Positions 27,201-35,304 of a stretch of DNA of 64,000 bases are shown in pieces. This DNA is from JAXGXJ01 sp040772905. Its GTDB lineage: Bacteria; Actinomycetota; Thermoleophilia; RBG-16-64-13. Below the pieces are notes generated by a model that searched no databases, had not been told where the DNA came from, and saw only the letters and a list, made by a program, of their open reading frames with translations. Position 1 is the first letter of the stretch; every line of letters begins with the position of its first letter. The DNA is taken from the NCBI GenBank assembly GCA_040772905.1, contig JAXGXJ010000006.1, positions 62,001 through 126,000 of the forward strand, given 5' to 3'. Position numbers and translations under genes: made by a program.

Positions 27201-28836
27201 GGTGCTGCGCATCGCCCAGGCTGTGGCCGGTTTCGACCTGGCCGACGCCGACTCTTTGCGCCGCGCCATGACCCGCGACCGCAGCCGGGAGGAGATGGCC
27301 AAGATCGGCGAGACATTCGTCAGTCGCGCTGTGGCACGGGGCGTGCCCGAGGGGGCCGCGCGCGAGGTGTTCCGGCAACTGGAGGGCTTCGCCGCCTACG
27401 GCTTCAACAAGAGCCACTCGGTATGCTTCGCCGTCATCAGTTACGCCACCGCTTGGCTGAAGGCCTACTACCCGGCCGAGTTCCTGTGCGCCGTGCTCAA
27501 CAACTACCCCATGGGCTTCTATACTCCGCGTACGGTGCTGAACGACACCCGCCGCTTCGGCTTGGAGGTGCGGCCGCTCGATATCAACCTGTCAGGGCGA
27601 GGGTTCACGGTGGAAGATGCCCGGCCGCCGGCGATCTGGAGCCCCACCGGTGAGCCCACCCCCTACGATCCTTTCGCCCAGGCCTGGACCGCCGAACACA
27701 GCTGGGGACTCACCGCGGCCGACCTGGCCGCACTCGAGCAAGAGCAGAACGGCGAGCAGGTCTATGCCGAGGCTCTGCGGGCGACGTTGACGCAGGCTCG
27801 TGCCGGCGAGCAGTCCGGCGCCGTGCCGCACGGCGCGAACACCGCCGCCCCGCGTACCGACCAAGCCGCCCCGTTCGACAGATCCGCCGCCGGCACGCGG
27901 CCCACCCCCGGTGATCTTCTCCCGCCCCGCGCACCCCGCGCGCGGGGCGGCGTCGAGCCCGGCGCTCGTCTCGTCCCCAGCACAGGCATCGCTCCCGACG
28001 CCGCCCGGGCCCTGCGTGTCGGCTTCAGTTACTTGAAGCAGATGGGCGGGCGCTCCCTCGACCGCATCGAGGCCGAACGCCGTCACGGGCCCTTCCAGAG
28101 CTTCGAGGATTTCTACCTGCGCACCCGTATCGACTACCCCATAGCGGAGAACCTCATCCGCGTGGGCGCCTTCGACTCATTGGAGCCCGACCGCACCGAG
28201 CTTCTCTGGCGGTTACCCCTGCTGCACGACCGCCTGGACGCTCTCGCCGGCTCGTCCGGGCAGCGCCAGGGCCAACTGCGCGCCTTCTTCTCCCCACCCA
28301 CCCGTGCGGGGCTCGAGCGGCAGTGGACCCTCGAGGACAAGGTCCGGGTCGAGCTCGAACTCCTGGGACTCTCTGTGAGTGCCCATCCCCTTCATCTCTA
28401 TGAGGAGGAGCTCCGGCGGATGGGCGTGCGTATGAGCTACGAACTCCCCACCATGGGCGACGAGGTGACGGTGACGGTGGCCGGCGTCTACGAGCGGGCC
28501 CAGAACCCCTGGATGCGCTCGGGGAGACGGACGATGTTCCTCACCTTGGAGGATGCCTACGGTCTCTTCGAATGCGTCTGCTTCGAATCGAAGCTGGCCA
28601 AGATCGCTCCGGTGGTCGCCCGGGCCAGCTACTTCCTCGTCCGCGGGCGTCTGCAGAACAACCACAAGCGGGGATTGGCCATCGTGGCCGAGGAGGTGCT
28701 CGATCTGGAGGAGGTATTGGCCAGGCGGCAGACCGAGCCGGCTCGGCCGATTGACGCGCACGACCCCCGTCGTTCAGAATGGGCGACAGAGGCCGGACCG
28801 GCCTACCGAGTGCACATCGACAGGGGCAGATACTGA
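24259..28836 (+). CDS. dnaE2: Error-prone DNA polymerase III alpha subunit DnaE2 (ImuC), expanded
   Basis: A 1525-residue C-family DNA polymerase, about 400 residues longer than usual DnaE2. The PHP domain (residues about 94-200) has HLHVHSNFS and LTDHDGLYG. The palm has PDIDVDF (Asp 687 and 689) and KMDILGL (Asp 856), the three catalytic acids; GFNKSHS and a C-terminal OB-type segment follow. SOS-box control and lack of a replicative context fit a damage-induced translesion polymerase. Extra length comes from a 90-residue N-terminal extension and inserts at about 292-412, 482-545 and 1160-1235, mostly Pro/Ala/Gly-rich, with two AT-rich stretches. No imuA or imuB lies beside it. The start at 24259 has no strong ribosome site. 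Confidence 0.85.
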   Translation: MSPSPDNTRDRDTGGRHDSGKSACDHGPGKLPIQRIPPTHDHIRRDAAGPKDGWAKGPADPVPATPSAGLRASDSTVQISPGTLFADPHASLPFVHLHVHSNFSFLDGGSRVEALVARAAALGQPALALTDHDGLYGAVRLAKACARAGIKPIFGAEVQVESLVPAGDEDGQSGAARVGHRVDPHHLILLAETREGYANLCRIVSAAHLADPERERPPLVTAASLREHREGLICMTGCRQGQVGWSIDAQRDEDAVHALLVLREIFGPHHLFVELQYFGYEPHQEAQPGQHGSAVYEKVQADGGRLRHRPSTPRTPPSSAVSTPHGGRDPAAAAAPGPAAVDSTVLRSSLTATLVASWRPSSPSMPVERRREHMLSSHPEPSADLPQGQLQRLNPSDYDVGFHHDGRPWRLSCLTYCERLTRLAHACGVGTVLTTNAHYAAGSDRDIHLICRAAGRDEPLSRYPEAITGQRCLKSKAELEDSAAPLLSLLGCDRQGKKMHNYCNASYIAYSRGSVSTVSPDGAPGPAGTSGLAAIPGSATAPGPAGALDPLSATWHIAQRCNVDLELGRYHFPQIAVPPGETAYSLLAKRCFRGMARAYRPVPPRAVDLLEKELRMIQQMGFAHYFLVVHDIVRWARAQGIACSGRGSAGNSVVCHVLNITASEPIRHNLLFERFLNPNRREMPDIDVDFCSARRDEVIGHIYKTFGNENVAVVANINTMSPRSAVRIVAEALGHAPSEIDALARNVPRHGDAARIREYLAGAWPELCESPLQDESRWGRLLDLVEKLDSFPLHLGTHLGGFVITDRPITYYAPLQWAAKRLPAGYASSDTPAATHVAVIQFNKDDVAALGLVKMDILGLKTHSAVSECTHIIRQRTGKWIRPYDLPPDDPAAYEIISNGGSIGLFQLESAGQRNLASRLQERDFDDVIAAIALYRPGPLEAEMIGPFIDRRWGVEPVALPHPAMADAVADTYGVILYQEQVLRIAQAVAGFDLADADSLRRAMTRDRSREEMAKIGETFVSRAVARGVPEGAAREVFRQLEGFAAYGFNKSHSVCFAVISYATAWLKAYYPAEFLCAVLNNYPMGFYTPRTVLNDTRRFGLEVRPLDINLSGRGFTVEDARPPAIWSPTGEPTPYDPFAQAWTAEHSWGLTAADLAALEQEQNGEQVYAEALRATLTQARAGEQSGAVPHGANTAAPRTDQAAPFDRSAAGTRPTPGDLLPPRAPRARGGVEPGARLVPSTGIAPDAARALRVGFSYLKQMGGRSLDRIEAERRHGPFQSFEDFYLRTRIDYPIAENLIRVGAFDSLEPDRTELLWRLPLLHDRLDALAGSSGQRQGQLRAFFSPPTRAGLERQWTLEDKVRVELELLGLSVSAHPLHLYEEELRRMGVRMSYELPTMGDEVTVTVAGVYERAQNPWMRSGRRTMFLTLEDAYGLFECVCFESKLAKIAPVVARASYFLVRGRLQNNHKRGLAIVAEEVLDLEEVLARRQTEPARPIDAHDPRRSEWATEAGPAYRVHIDRGRY
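25311..25326. repeat. TGCAA-N6-TTGCA dyad, copy 2 (within dnaE2)
   Basis: TGCAA-CTTTAG-TTGCA, a 16-base dyad (7-bp arms TGCAACT/AGTTGCA) inside the first coding insert of dnaE2, in a locally AT-rich patch. Confidence 0.5.
25770..25785. repeat. TGCAA-N6-TTGCA dyad, copy 3 (within dnaE2)
   Basis: TGCAA-GCTATA-TTGCA inside the second coding insert, in a 55-base AT-rich patch (about 25748-25803) that also has a TGCAT/ATGCA repeat (25754-25758 and 25769-25773). Confidence 0.5.
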
Positions 28837-30071
28837 GACATCTTCCCGATCCAGCGTCTCGCGGGCTGTCCCGTCGTTGGGCGGTCATGGGAATCGCCTT
28901 CTTGGGCGTGTTCGGCGCTATCGGCTTTGCCCGGTTCGGGTACAGCGCCATCCTCCCCTCCATGCAGCAGGCTCTGGATCTGAGTGGAGCCGCGGCGGGG
29001 TCGCTCGCCTCCTGGAACCTGGGCGCGTACATGACGATGGCTCTCATCGGCGGCCTGATCGCAGCCCGATTCGGACCCCGCGTCGTCATCACCATCGGTA
29101 TCGGCCTCACCGCCATGGGCATGTTGTTGACCGGTCTGTCCTCCGGGCTCGCCTCCGCCTCGGCTGCCCGTGTCCTGACCGGCCTGGGCAATGGCATGGT
29201 CCTCGCCCCCTCACTTGCCTTGTTGGCCTCGTGGTTCGGAGCCCGTCAGCTGGGACTGGCCTCAGCCGTGGTCTCTTCCGGGGCCGCGCTGGCGCTGGTC
29301 ACTACGGGACCGACGGTCCCACTCATCATCGCGTGGGGCGGAGACGACGGATGGCGATGGGCCTGGTATGCCTTCGCCGCGGTCGCAGCCTTCATGGGCG
29401 TGCTCGCAGGGATCTTCCTACGCAATCGACCCTCTGCGGTGGCCGCCGGCGACCCGCGGACCCAAGCCTCTGTGTTCCGCGGCTTTGGAGGCATCGTCCG
29501 GTCACGCTTCGCGTGGCACCTGGGCACCGTGTACTTCCTGTATGGATTCGGGTTCATCACCTTCGTCACATTCTTCCAGCGACGTCTCATCGGCGATCTG
29601 GGCTTCAGCAGCGTAGCCGCCGGATATCTGTTCCTAGCTATGGGGGCGGCAAGCCTGATCTTCGGCCTCGCGTACGGCGTGATCTCCGATCGAATAGGCC
29701 GCGGGCGGGCGCTGGCAGCCACCCTGGTGCTGCAGGGCGCGGCAGCCGTGATCCTTGGCCTGCGACCGGGCATGGTGGCGGTGGTCGTGGCCGTGATCCT
29801 GTTCGGATCCGGCGGCTTCAGCCTGCCTGGGCTGGTGGGGGCCGCCTGTGGAGAGCATTTCGGCCGCACGATGGCCGCCGCATCGCTGGGCTTCCTCACC
29901 ATCTTCATCGGCGTGGGACAAGCCCTCGGCCCCTACCTTTCCGGGCTCCTGGCCGATGGCTTCTCCTCTTTCGGCCCCCCGTACATGCTCTCTGCGTCAG
30001 TGCTGTTCCTCAGCGCGATCATCGCCGGTCTGCTCGACCTACCTCGGTTCTGCGGCTCACACATCAGGTGA
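28779..30071 (+). CDS. MFS transporter
   Basis: A carrier of up to 430 residues with 12 predicted helices. FARFGYSAILPSMQQAL in helix 1, AARFGPRVV between helices 2 and 3 (the MFS motif A region) and SDRIGRGRALA between helices 8 and 9 mark the two halves. The substrate is unknown; the profile resembles YbfB- or OFA-like carriers. The first ATG at 28779 overlaps the end of dnaE2 by 58 bases and has no good ribosome site. An ATG at 28887 would cut close to helix 1, and a CTG at 28833 with an upstream AGGGG is also possible, so the start is open. The gene overlaps the convergent FeS protein by 8 bases. Confidence 0.8.
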   Translation: MGDRGRTGLPSAHRQGQILRHLPDPASRGLSRRWAVMGIAFLGVFGAIGFARFGYSAILPSMQQALDLSGAAAGSLASWNLGAYMTMALIGGLIAARFGPRVVITIGIGLTAMGMLLTGLSSGLASASAARVLTGLGNGMVLAPSLALLASWFGARQLGLASAVVSSGAALALVTTGPTVPLIIAWGGDDGWRWAWYAFAAVAAFMGVLAGIFLRNRPSAVAAGDPRTQASVFRGFGGIVRSRFAWHLGTVYFLYGFGFITFVTFFQRRLIGDLGFSSVAAGYLFLAMGAASLIFGLAYGVISDRIGRGRALAATLVLQGAAAVILGLRPGMVAVVVAVILFGSGGFSLPGLVGAACGEHFGRTMAAASLGFLTIFIGVGQALGPYLSGLLADGFSSFGPPYMLSASVLFLSAIIAGLLDLPRFCGSHIR

Positions 30072-30927
30072 AGTGCGGTGAAGGACAGCGGAACATGCAG
30101 GCTCCGCACTGGGGGACGAAGGTGAACTGACTCAAATCGGCGTCGTGGGGATGAAGAGGAGTGCTCCGTACGAGCCGGCGGAACTCCTCCTCGCCCGCGT
30201 CATCCGGAAGTGTCAGTTTGGTACGCCGGAATCCCTCCTCGGCGAACGGCCATCGGCACCGCACGGTATCGGTACGCGCGTAGCCGAACCGGCGGCCGGC
30301 CACCGTGACGGTCACCCGACCGGCCAGAGCCTGGGTGGGGCAAGACGTGATGCAGGCCCGCTCGCAGTCACCAGGCCTGCAGAGGCTGGGTCCGTCGTAC
30401 AGGGGAGTGGGACGGAGCGGTGCATCGGTGAGGATGGAGACGAAGCGTTGCCAGGCTCCAAACTCGGGCGTCAGAACCAGCGCACTCAGGCCGAACTCCC
30501 CCAAGCCTGCCGCTACGGCCGCGTGCCTATGCGAGAAATCGGCCCGGCTGCCGAACTTGTAGTTCAGCCCGGTGGGCGGGAACGGCAGACCCTTGAAGCC
30601 GGCCCGCTCGAGCGCCTTCGCCACCCGCGCCGCAGCCGACGACAGATCCCAGTTCGGGACGACATACCCGTACCACATGTACGGTCCCATGGTCTTGCCG
30701 GGTTCGTCGTAACGGCCGGCCACATCCATGACACCCTCGGGGATCCTCATGCCCAGGACGATCACCGAGCGCACGCCGGGAAGATAGTCCGCCGGACCGC
30801 TGCCGGGCGGCGCGCCTTCGAATCGGTCGAGAGAGGCCACGCCGAACAGATCGGCGTCCGATCGCATCAGCGCCAGTTCTTGCAGGTCGCTCCGAAGTCC
30901 GTCCTCGTACGCCTCCGAGTCCACCAC
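30064..30927 (-). CDS. QueG-like 4Fe-4S protein (epoxyqueuosine reductase-related)
   Basis: A 287-residue protein related to epoxyqueuosine reductase or reductive-dehalogenase-type cobalamin enzymes: YLPGVRSVIVLGM near residue 50, and two cluster motifs, CERACITSCPTQAL (with an extra upstream CRPGDC) and CGACMFRCPSP at the C-terminus. It is shorter than true QueG and lacks its HEAT tail, so a tRNA role is not certain. The GTG start at 30927 has GGGAGGG just upstream. It overlaps the MFS gene by 8 bases at the 3' ends. Confidence 0.7.
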   Translation of the reverse strand: MVDSEAYEDGLRSDLQELALMRSDADLFGVASLDRFEGAPPGSGPADYLPGVRSVIVLGMRIPEGVMDVAGRYDEPGKTMGPYMWYGYVVPNWDLSSAAARVAKALERAGFKGLPFPPTGLNYKFGSRADFSHRHAAVAAGLGEFGLSALVLTPEFGAWQRFVSILTDAPLRPTPLYDGPSLCRPGDCERACITSCPTQALAGRVTVTVAGRRFGYARTDTVRCRWPFAEEGFRRTKLTLPDDAGEEEFRRLVRSTPLHPHDADLSQFTFVPQCGACMFRCPSPHFT

Positions 30928-31078
30928 CCAACCCTCCCGCTGATCCTCGAGACAGTGTGAGTCCAGCCTACGACCATCGTGTGTCCACCGCAAGCTGAGT
31001 CCGGCAGTCCTATGCCACACAAGCAGCGGAGGACCTCGGGTGACCACGACAGACCGGAGCGCAGGACCACGCTGTGTT

Positions 31079-31116
31079 TTGACAACGACGCCTTTGCGAC
31101 GGACTATGACGCAAAG
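31079..31116 (+). promoter_or_regulatory. Promoter with flanking inverted repeat, upstream of the methyltransferase
   Basis: TTGACA (31079-31084) is 17 bases from a -10-like GACTAT (31102-31107). A 7-bp inverted repeat, CTTTGCG (31092-31098) and CGCAAAG (31110-31116), brackets the -10, which suggests a repressor site. The start codon follows 24 bases later. Confidence 0.5.
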
Positions 31117-31139
31117 CGAGTGACCCGGAGGTCATATCG

Positions 31140-31961
31140 GTGGAAGAGCAGGCAGCACCCACGTCGCAAGCTGAGCTTCTCGAACTCATGTCCCTCCTCA
31201 GCGCTCCGGCCATACGCCAGGCCGTCGCCGCGCTGGGACTGCCGCACGGCAGCCACGGCCTAGACGCAGGTTGCGGGATAGGAGGCCACGCCAGACTCCT
31301 TCTCGATCAGGTAGGACCGTCCGGACGTTTGACCGCGCTCGACATCTCTGAAGACAACCTGGCCTGGGCCCGCGCGCACCACGGGCAAGGGCGCGCGGTG
31401 GAGTGGGTGGCCGGTGATCTTCGCGCACCGGCGTTCGCCGACGACTCCTTCGCCTGGATCTGGTGTGCGGACACCCTCTGGCCGGGCGCCGTGACTGACG
31501 ACCCTGTGGGCGATCTCAGAGGTTTCGCGCGCATCACGCAGCCTGGCGGCACGATCGCGCTCGCCTATTGGTCGAGCCAGGTGTTGCTGGCTGGGTATCC
31601 CGAGCTGGAGGCGAGGCTGAACGCGGCCTTCGTCAAGACCGTCCCTTACCTGACCGGCCTTCCCCCCACACTGCACTTCCTTCGCGCCGGCTCGTGGCTG
31701 GCCCAAGCCGGCCTCGAGGACGTAAGAGCGCGCAGTTTCGTCGCCGACATCCAGCCGCCGTTCGACCCAGTCACGCGCCAGGCGCTCGCGGCCTGCTACC
31801 AGATGTTCTGGGGCCACGTGACCGACCACGTCTCCGCGGCCGACCAGGACCTCTACCTACGGCTGAGCGACCCCGGGTCGGCGGATTTCATCGCCGACAC
31901 GCCCGGCTACTACGCCTTCCTGACCTACACCATGTTCTGGGGACGGAAGCCGGCCCGATAG
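31140..31961 (+). CDS. SAM-dependent methyltransferase (class I)
   Basis: A 273-residue Rossmann methyltransferase. Motif I is LDAGCGIGGHARLL (residues about 41-54), followed by LTALDISEDNLAWAR with the acidic ribose-binding residue, VEWVAGDLRAPAF and the LGDLRGF/ITQPGGTIALAYW motif 6 strand. It resembles UbiE/Coq5-like or small-molecule methyltransferases; the substrate is unknown. The GTG start at 31140 has GGAGG upstream. A promoter-like TTGACA with a dyad lies directly before it, so it probably has its own regulated promoter. Confidence 0.85.
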   Translation: MEEQAAPTSQAELLELMSLLSAPAIRQAVAALGLPHGSHGLDAGCGIGGHARLLLDQVGPSGRLTALDISEDNLAWARAHHGQGRAVEWVAGDLRAPAFADDSFAWIWCADTLWPGAVTDDPVGDLRGFARITQPGGTIALAYWSSQVLLAGYPELEARLNAAFVKTVPYLTGLPPTLHFLRAGSWLAQAGLEDVRARSFVADIQPPFDPVTRQALAACYQMFWGHVTDHVSAADQDLYLRLSDPGSADFIADTPGYYAFLTYTMFWGRKPAR

Positions 31962-32059
31962 CGATACCGCTGCGTCGGGACATGTCGCACGGTTAACCAC
32001 GCGCCCTGCGGGGTATGTGCCCATCTGACTGACCGGCGCACGTCCACAAGGAGGCCACG

Positions 32060-32380
32060 GTGGAAGACCGATACCAGATGTTCAGTGAGTTCAAAGATCA
32101 GTATCCCGAGGTCTACGAGAAGACCGAAGCCCTGGGGGAGTTCATCCACCAGCAAGGCGGCCCGCTGGAGGACAAGACTCGTTGGCTCATCAAGCTGGGC
32201 ATCTCTGCAGCTACGCGGCACCAGAACGCCGTGGGCACGCATATCGCCCGCGCTCGGGAGGCAGGCGCCACGGAGGAAGAGATCATGCACGCGCTCCTGC
32301 TCGTGATCCCCACCTGCGGTTTCCCCACCTTCACCGAAGCCTACCGCGTGTACAAGAAGATGGAGAGCTCACCTTCCTGA
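32060..32380 (+). CDS. Carboxymuconolactone decarboxylase / AhpD-like protein lacking the CxxC
   Basis: A 106-residue all-helical protein of the CMD/AhpD fold: LIKLGISAATRHQNAVGTHIARAREAGATEEEI. In AhpD the site reads ExxxxxCxxCxxxH; here both Cys positions are absent and only the His of GTHIARA remains. It is therefore unlikely to reduce peroxiredoxins and may act as a structural or decarboxylase-like family member. GTG 32060 has AAGGAGG upstream. It follows the methyltransferase by 98 bases in the same direction. Confidence 0.8.
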   Translation: MEDRYQMFSEFKDQYPEVYEKTEALGEFIHQQGGPLEDKTRWLIKLGISAATRHQNAVGTHIARAREAGATEEEIMHALLLVIPTCGFPTFTEAYRVYKKMESSPS

Positions 32381-32496
32381 CGAAGCCTCCAGCGACATCT
32401 CCAGGCCCGCGGCCGCACCTGTCGGCTGTTTGGTGCGGCCCCGTCCTCCTTGGCCCGGTTCCTCCCGCCAGCACTCTACGTCGAGGCGGACCCCAC

Positions 32497-32516
32497 GTTC
32501 ATCCGGCCGGATGAAC
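32497..32516. promoter_or_regulatory. 20-bp perfect palindrome upstream of the alpha/beta hydrolase
   Basis: GTTCATCCGGCCGGATGAAC is a perfect 20-bp palindrome, 3 bases upstream of a -10-like TATAGT (32520-32525) and about 70 bases before the hydrolase start. The position across the -35 region is typical of a repressor or activator operator. Confidence 0.6.
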
Positions 32517-32587
32517 CGCTATAGTGGACCAAGGTCGGCAGGCTGCGTGGCCCCACGCACCAAGGATCCAGCGACGGAGGAGGGACG

Positions 32588-33367
32588 ATGAGCGAGCCGG
32601 TGACGGTCGGGACGATCGAAGCCAACGGAGCCGAGTTCCACTACGAACTCCGGGGAAGCGGGCCGAGACTGCTGTTCATCCCCGGAGCCGAAGGAGATGC
32701 CGAGGAATACCTCAGGGTCGTCCAAGCGCTGGAGGACCGGTTCTCCATCCTCAGCTACGACCGTCGGGCGTTCTCACGCAGCCCCCGCCCCGCCGACTAC
32801 TCCGGGACCACTGTCGAGCAGCAGGCCGACGACGCCGCCGCCCTTGTGCGGGCTTTGGACTTCGCCCCGGCGTCGGTGTGGGGCAACAGCTCGGGAGCCA
32901 TCATCGGGCTGAGCCTCGTCCTCCGGGACCCCCATGCGGTGGAGACAGCCATGCTGCACGAGCCTCCGCTCTTCGCGGGCATGGAGGATTGGCAGAGCCA
33001 GCTCGCCTTCCTGCAGAAAGCCACGGCCGAAGGCAAAGTGCCGTTCTTGCGCATGCTCACCGGCGATGAGGTCTACAACAGCCTGTCCCAGGGATACCGG
33101 GCCCGGCTGGAGGCCGACCGCACCTGGATCGAACACGAGTTCGACGTCTTCGAGTACTACCGCCCGTCGGACGAGGAACTGGCGAGGGTGGCGCGTCCTG
33201 TGAAGGTCCTCTTCGGGGCGGACAGCCCGCCCTTCTTCGGCGAGGCTGCACACTGGCTGGCCGGTCGCCTGGGCACCGAGGCCGTGACCATCCCGGGAGG
33301 GCACGGCGTGCACTACGAGTTCCCCGATGAGGTGGCCGCGATCATCGCCCAGCTCTTGGCCGGCTAG
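32588..33367 (+). CDS. Alpha/beta hydrolase
   Basis: A 259-residue alpha/beta-hydrolase. The nucleophile elbow is WGNSSGAII (Ser near residue 102), the oxyanion region LLFIPGAEGDAEEY and SYDRRAFSRSP follow the fold, and GGHGVHYEFP supplies the catalytic His near residue 241. FGADSPP gives the acid. The substrate is not known; the family includes esterases, haloalkane-like hydrolases and C-C hydrolases. GGAGGAGGG lies just before the ATG at 32588. A palindromic operator-like site precedes it, so expression is probably ligand controlled. Confidence 0.85.
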   Translation: MSEPVTVGTIEANGAEFHYELRGSGPRLLFIPGAEGDAEEYLRVVQALEDRFSILSYDRRAFSRSPRPADYSGTTVEQQADDAAALVRALDFAPASVWGNSSGAIIGLSLVLRDPHAVETAMLHEPPLFAGMEDWQSQLAFLQKATAEGKVPFLRMLTGDEVYNSLSQGYRARLEADRTWIEHEFDVFEYYRPSDEELARVARPVKVLFGADSPPFFGEAAHWLAGRLGTEAVTIPGGHGVHYEFPDEVAAIIAQLLAG

Positions 33368-33407
33368 ACACTCATAGACGCGCAGCGGCGGCACGGCGGC
33401 ACGGCGC

Positions 33408-35216
33408 TCAGTAGCTGCTCCACTCTCCCCAGTCGCCCAGCCAGGGCCGCAGACCTAGGTCTTCCGGGGTGCTCGCCGGCGGCTCCACGGCCTCGCGCAG
33501 CTGACGCGCGTACACCTGGCAGCGCGTGAACGCCCGGGTGGCCCGCGCGAAGTGGAAGAGGGCGTCCCGCTCGTCGGGCACGTTACCCGTCAACACCGAG
33601 TTCAAATAGTAGTGCCCCTTCATGAACTCGGTCTTGGCCCGGTCGAAGGTGGGCTCCAGACAGGCCGCCTCCGCGAACTTCAGCCCGCTCACAGCCTGAT
33701 TCGCGTAGTAGAGGTCGTACTGGGCCCGAGTCAGGGCCGTCTCGGCGAGCTCCTGCGGGCCCGAACCCAGGGTCAGCTCGTAGAACGAGTGGGTCTGGCC
33801 GGGGCCGTAGTTGTGCATGGTGGGCAGGGCTGCACCGGTGGCCCGGGTAGCGGACCCGGAACAGACCAGATACCGGCGCTCATGGGGCAGCGCGATCCCG
33901 ATGAAAGAATTGAACAGACTCCCGATATGCGCGTGATAGCTCCGCCCCAGTGTCGGTCCGTACGCGGCGTCCGCCTCCTCCAGCGTGGGATGAGTGGTGG
34001 TGCTGGGGAAGCGATACATCATCTGGGCGAACTCCAGATCGATCTCGCCCTGGTAGTTGTGGAGCATGTTCCACATGAACAGGTTGCGCGACACCGACCA
34101 GGGCGTGAAGTCCAGTGCCTCCAGGCCCTGGAACTCCTTGCTCAGCCAGCCTCCGTGCGGGATGTGGTCCTGCGTCGCCCTATCCCCCATCTCCTGTGAC
34201 TGATAGTTGTTGGTGTGATAGAGGAAGTCGGTCTCGTCCGCATCGCCCGCGCGCCGGATGACCGCGGGATGCCGACGCTCGATCACCAACACGTCTTGGC
34301 TGAGGTCGGCGAAGAAGTTGCCGTCCTTGTAGTTCACGGCCGCGGGGAGCGCCAGATGCATCTCCACCGCCTGCTGGGCCGTGTCGGCGAAACGGAGGAT
34401 GTGCATGTTGGCCATGCCCCGCGGCACGGTGTAGCCCCAGTTGGCCGTGTCGGATATGCATCCCGAGCCGTGATGGACCAAAACGACCCCCTTGCTGTTC
34501 AGCACGGGATGGGCCGGGTCGGTGCCGAAGCCCGGGAAATGATAGGGAGAGGCGATGAAGCTGTTCCCCGTCTCGGGAAAGACCACCACCGTGTGGGCGA
34601 AGAAGCCGGCCGGATCGTCGCCGTTGCCGGCGCAGATGAGCCGCCCGTCCTTGGTGGCCCTGCCCCAGGCCGCGAAGCCGCTGCAGGCCGGCGTCTTCCT
34701 GCCGGCGGCCGAGCCGTCGCCGACACTCCCGGGCGCGGTCGCGCCGTCGCCGCCGCCCGGAGCGCCGCCCGGAGCGCCGCCGGGGCCGGAGCCCGCGGGA
34801 ACGAACGACTTGAGCGACCACGGGTTGTGCTCCTCGAAGAGCACCAGATACGCCAGCAAATCCCCATACACCAGGTCGATGCCCGCGTCTCGAGCGCCTG
34901 CCGCCATCCCCTCCATGATGTCGGTCCACTCGGGCGCGTACCTGTCCACATGTGCCTGGAACTCGCGCAGCGCGGCGTGCTCCTCGGCCGAGAAATCGCG
35001 ATGTAGCGGGCTGTGGTGATAGAGATAGCCCCATTTTTGGGAAGCGATCTCGGGGCCGTAGATCTGCGCCAACTGCTGGAAGTACTGGTATCCGATCTCG
35101 TGGTCGGACCCGCTGAGCACCAGGACCGGCCGGACCGATGGCGGCATGGGGATCCCATCCGCGAACGGGATCTCCGGACCCGTGTCGCCGAAGGTGATCC
35201 TGGGGCTGGATGACAT
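33408..35216 (-). CDS. C45-family autoproteolytic acyltransferase/hydrolase (Ntn fold)
   Basis: A 602-residue protein of the C45 acyl-CoA:6-aminopenicillanate acyltransferase-like family. The conserved core CSGFAAWGRATKDGRLI begins with the Cys (about residue 183) that becomes the N-terminal nucleophile after self-cleavage; HHSPLHRDF and YGDLLAYLV lie in the prosegment. Just before the Cys is a Gly/Pro/Ala-rich stretch (residues about 140-180) with GGAPGGAPGG repeats that is not part of the usual propeptide. The start at 35216 has AAAGGAG upstream. No signal peptide is evident. Family members hydrolyse or transfer acyl groups on amides. Confidence 0.75.
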   Translation of the reverse strand: MSSSPRITFGDTGPEIPFADGIPMPPSVRPVLVLSGSDHEIGYQYFQQLAQIYGPEIASQKWGYLYHHSPLHRDFSAEEHAALREFQAHVDRYAPEWTDIMEGMAAGARDAGIDLVYGDLLAYLVLFEEHNPWSLKSFVPAGSGPGGAPGGAPGGGDGATAPGSVGDGSAAGRKTPACSGFAAWGRATKDGRLICAGNGDDPAGFFAHTVVVFPETGNSFIASPYHFPGFGTDPAHPVLNSKGVVLVHHGSGCISDTANWGYTVPRGMANMHILRFADTAQQAVEMHLALPAAVNYKDGNFFADLSQDVLVIERRHPAVIRRAGDADETDFLYHTNNYQSQEMGDRATQDHIPHGGWLSKEFQGLEALDFTPWSVSRNLFMWNMLHNYQGEIDLEFAQMMYRFPSTTTHPTLEEADAAYGPTLGRSYHAHIGSLFNSFIGIALPHERRYLVCSGSATRATGAALPTMHNYGPGQTHSFYELTLGSGPQELAETALTRAQYDLYYANQAVSGLKFAEAACLEPTFDRAKTEFMKGHYYLNSVLTGNVPDERDALFHFARATRAFTRCQVYARQLREAVEPPASTPEDLGLRPWLGDWGEWSSY

Positions 35217-35304
35217 GTGGGGCTCCTTTCTGGGCTGAGGGCGCGGCTAGTTCCCGCCGAAGGCCGGGGGCAGAGCCGGGACCGCGAGACGATGCTGGTT
35301 CACA

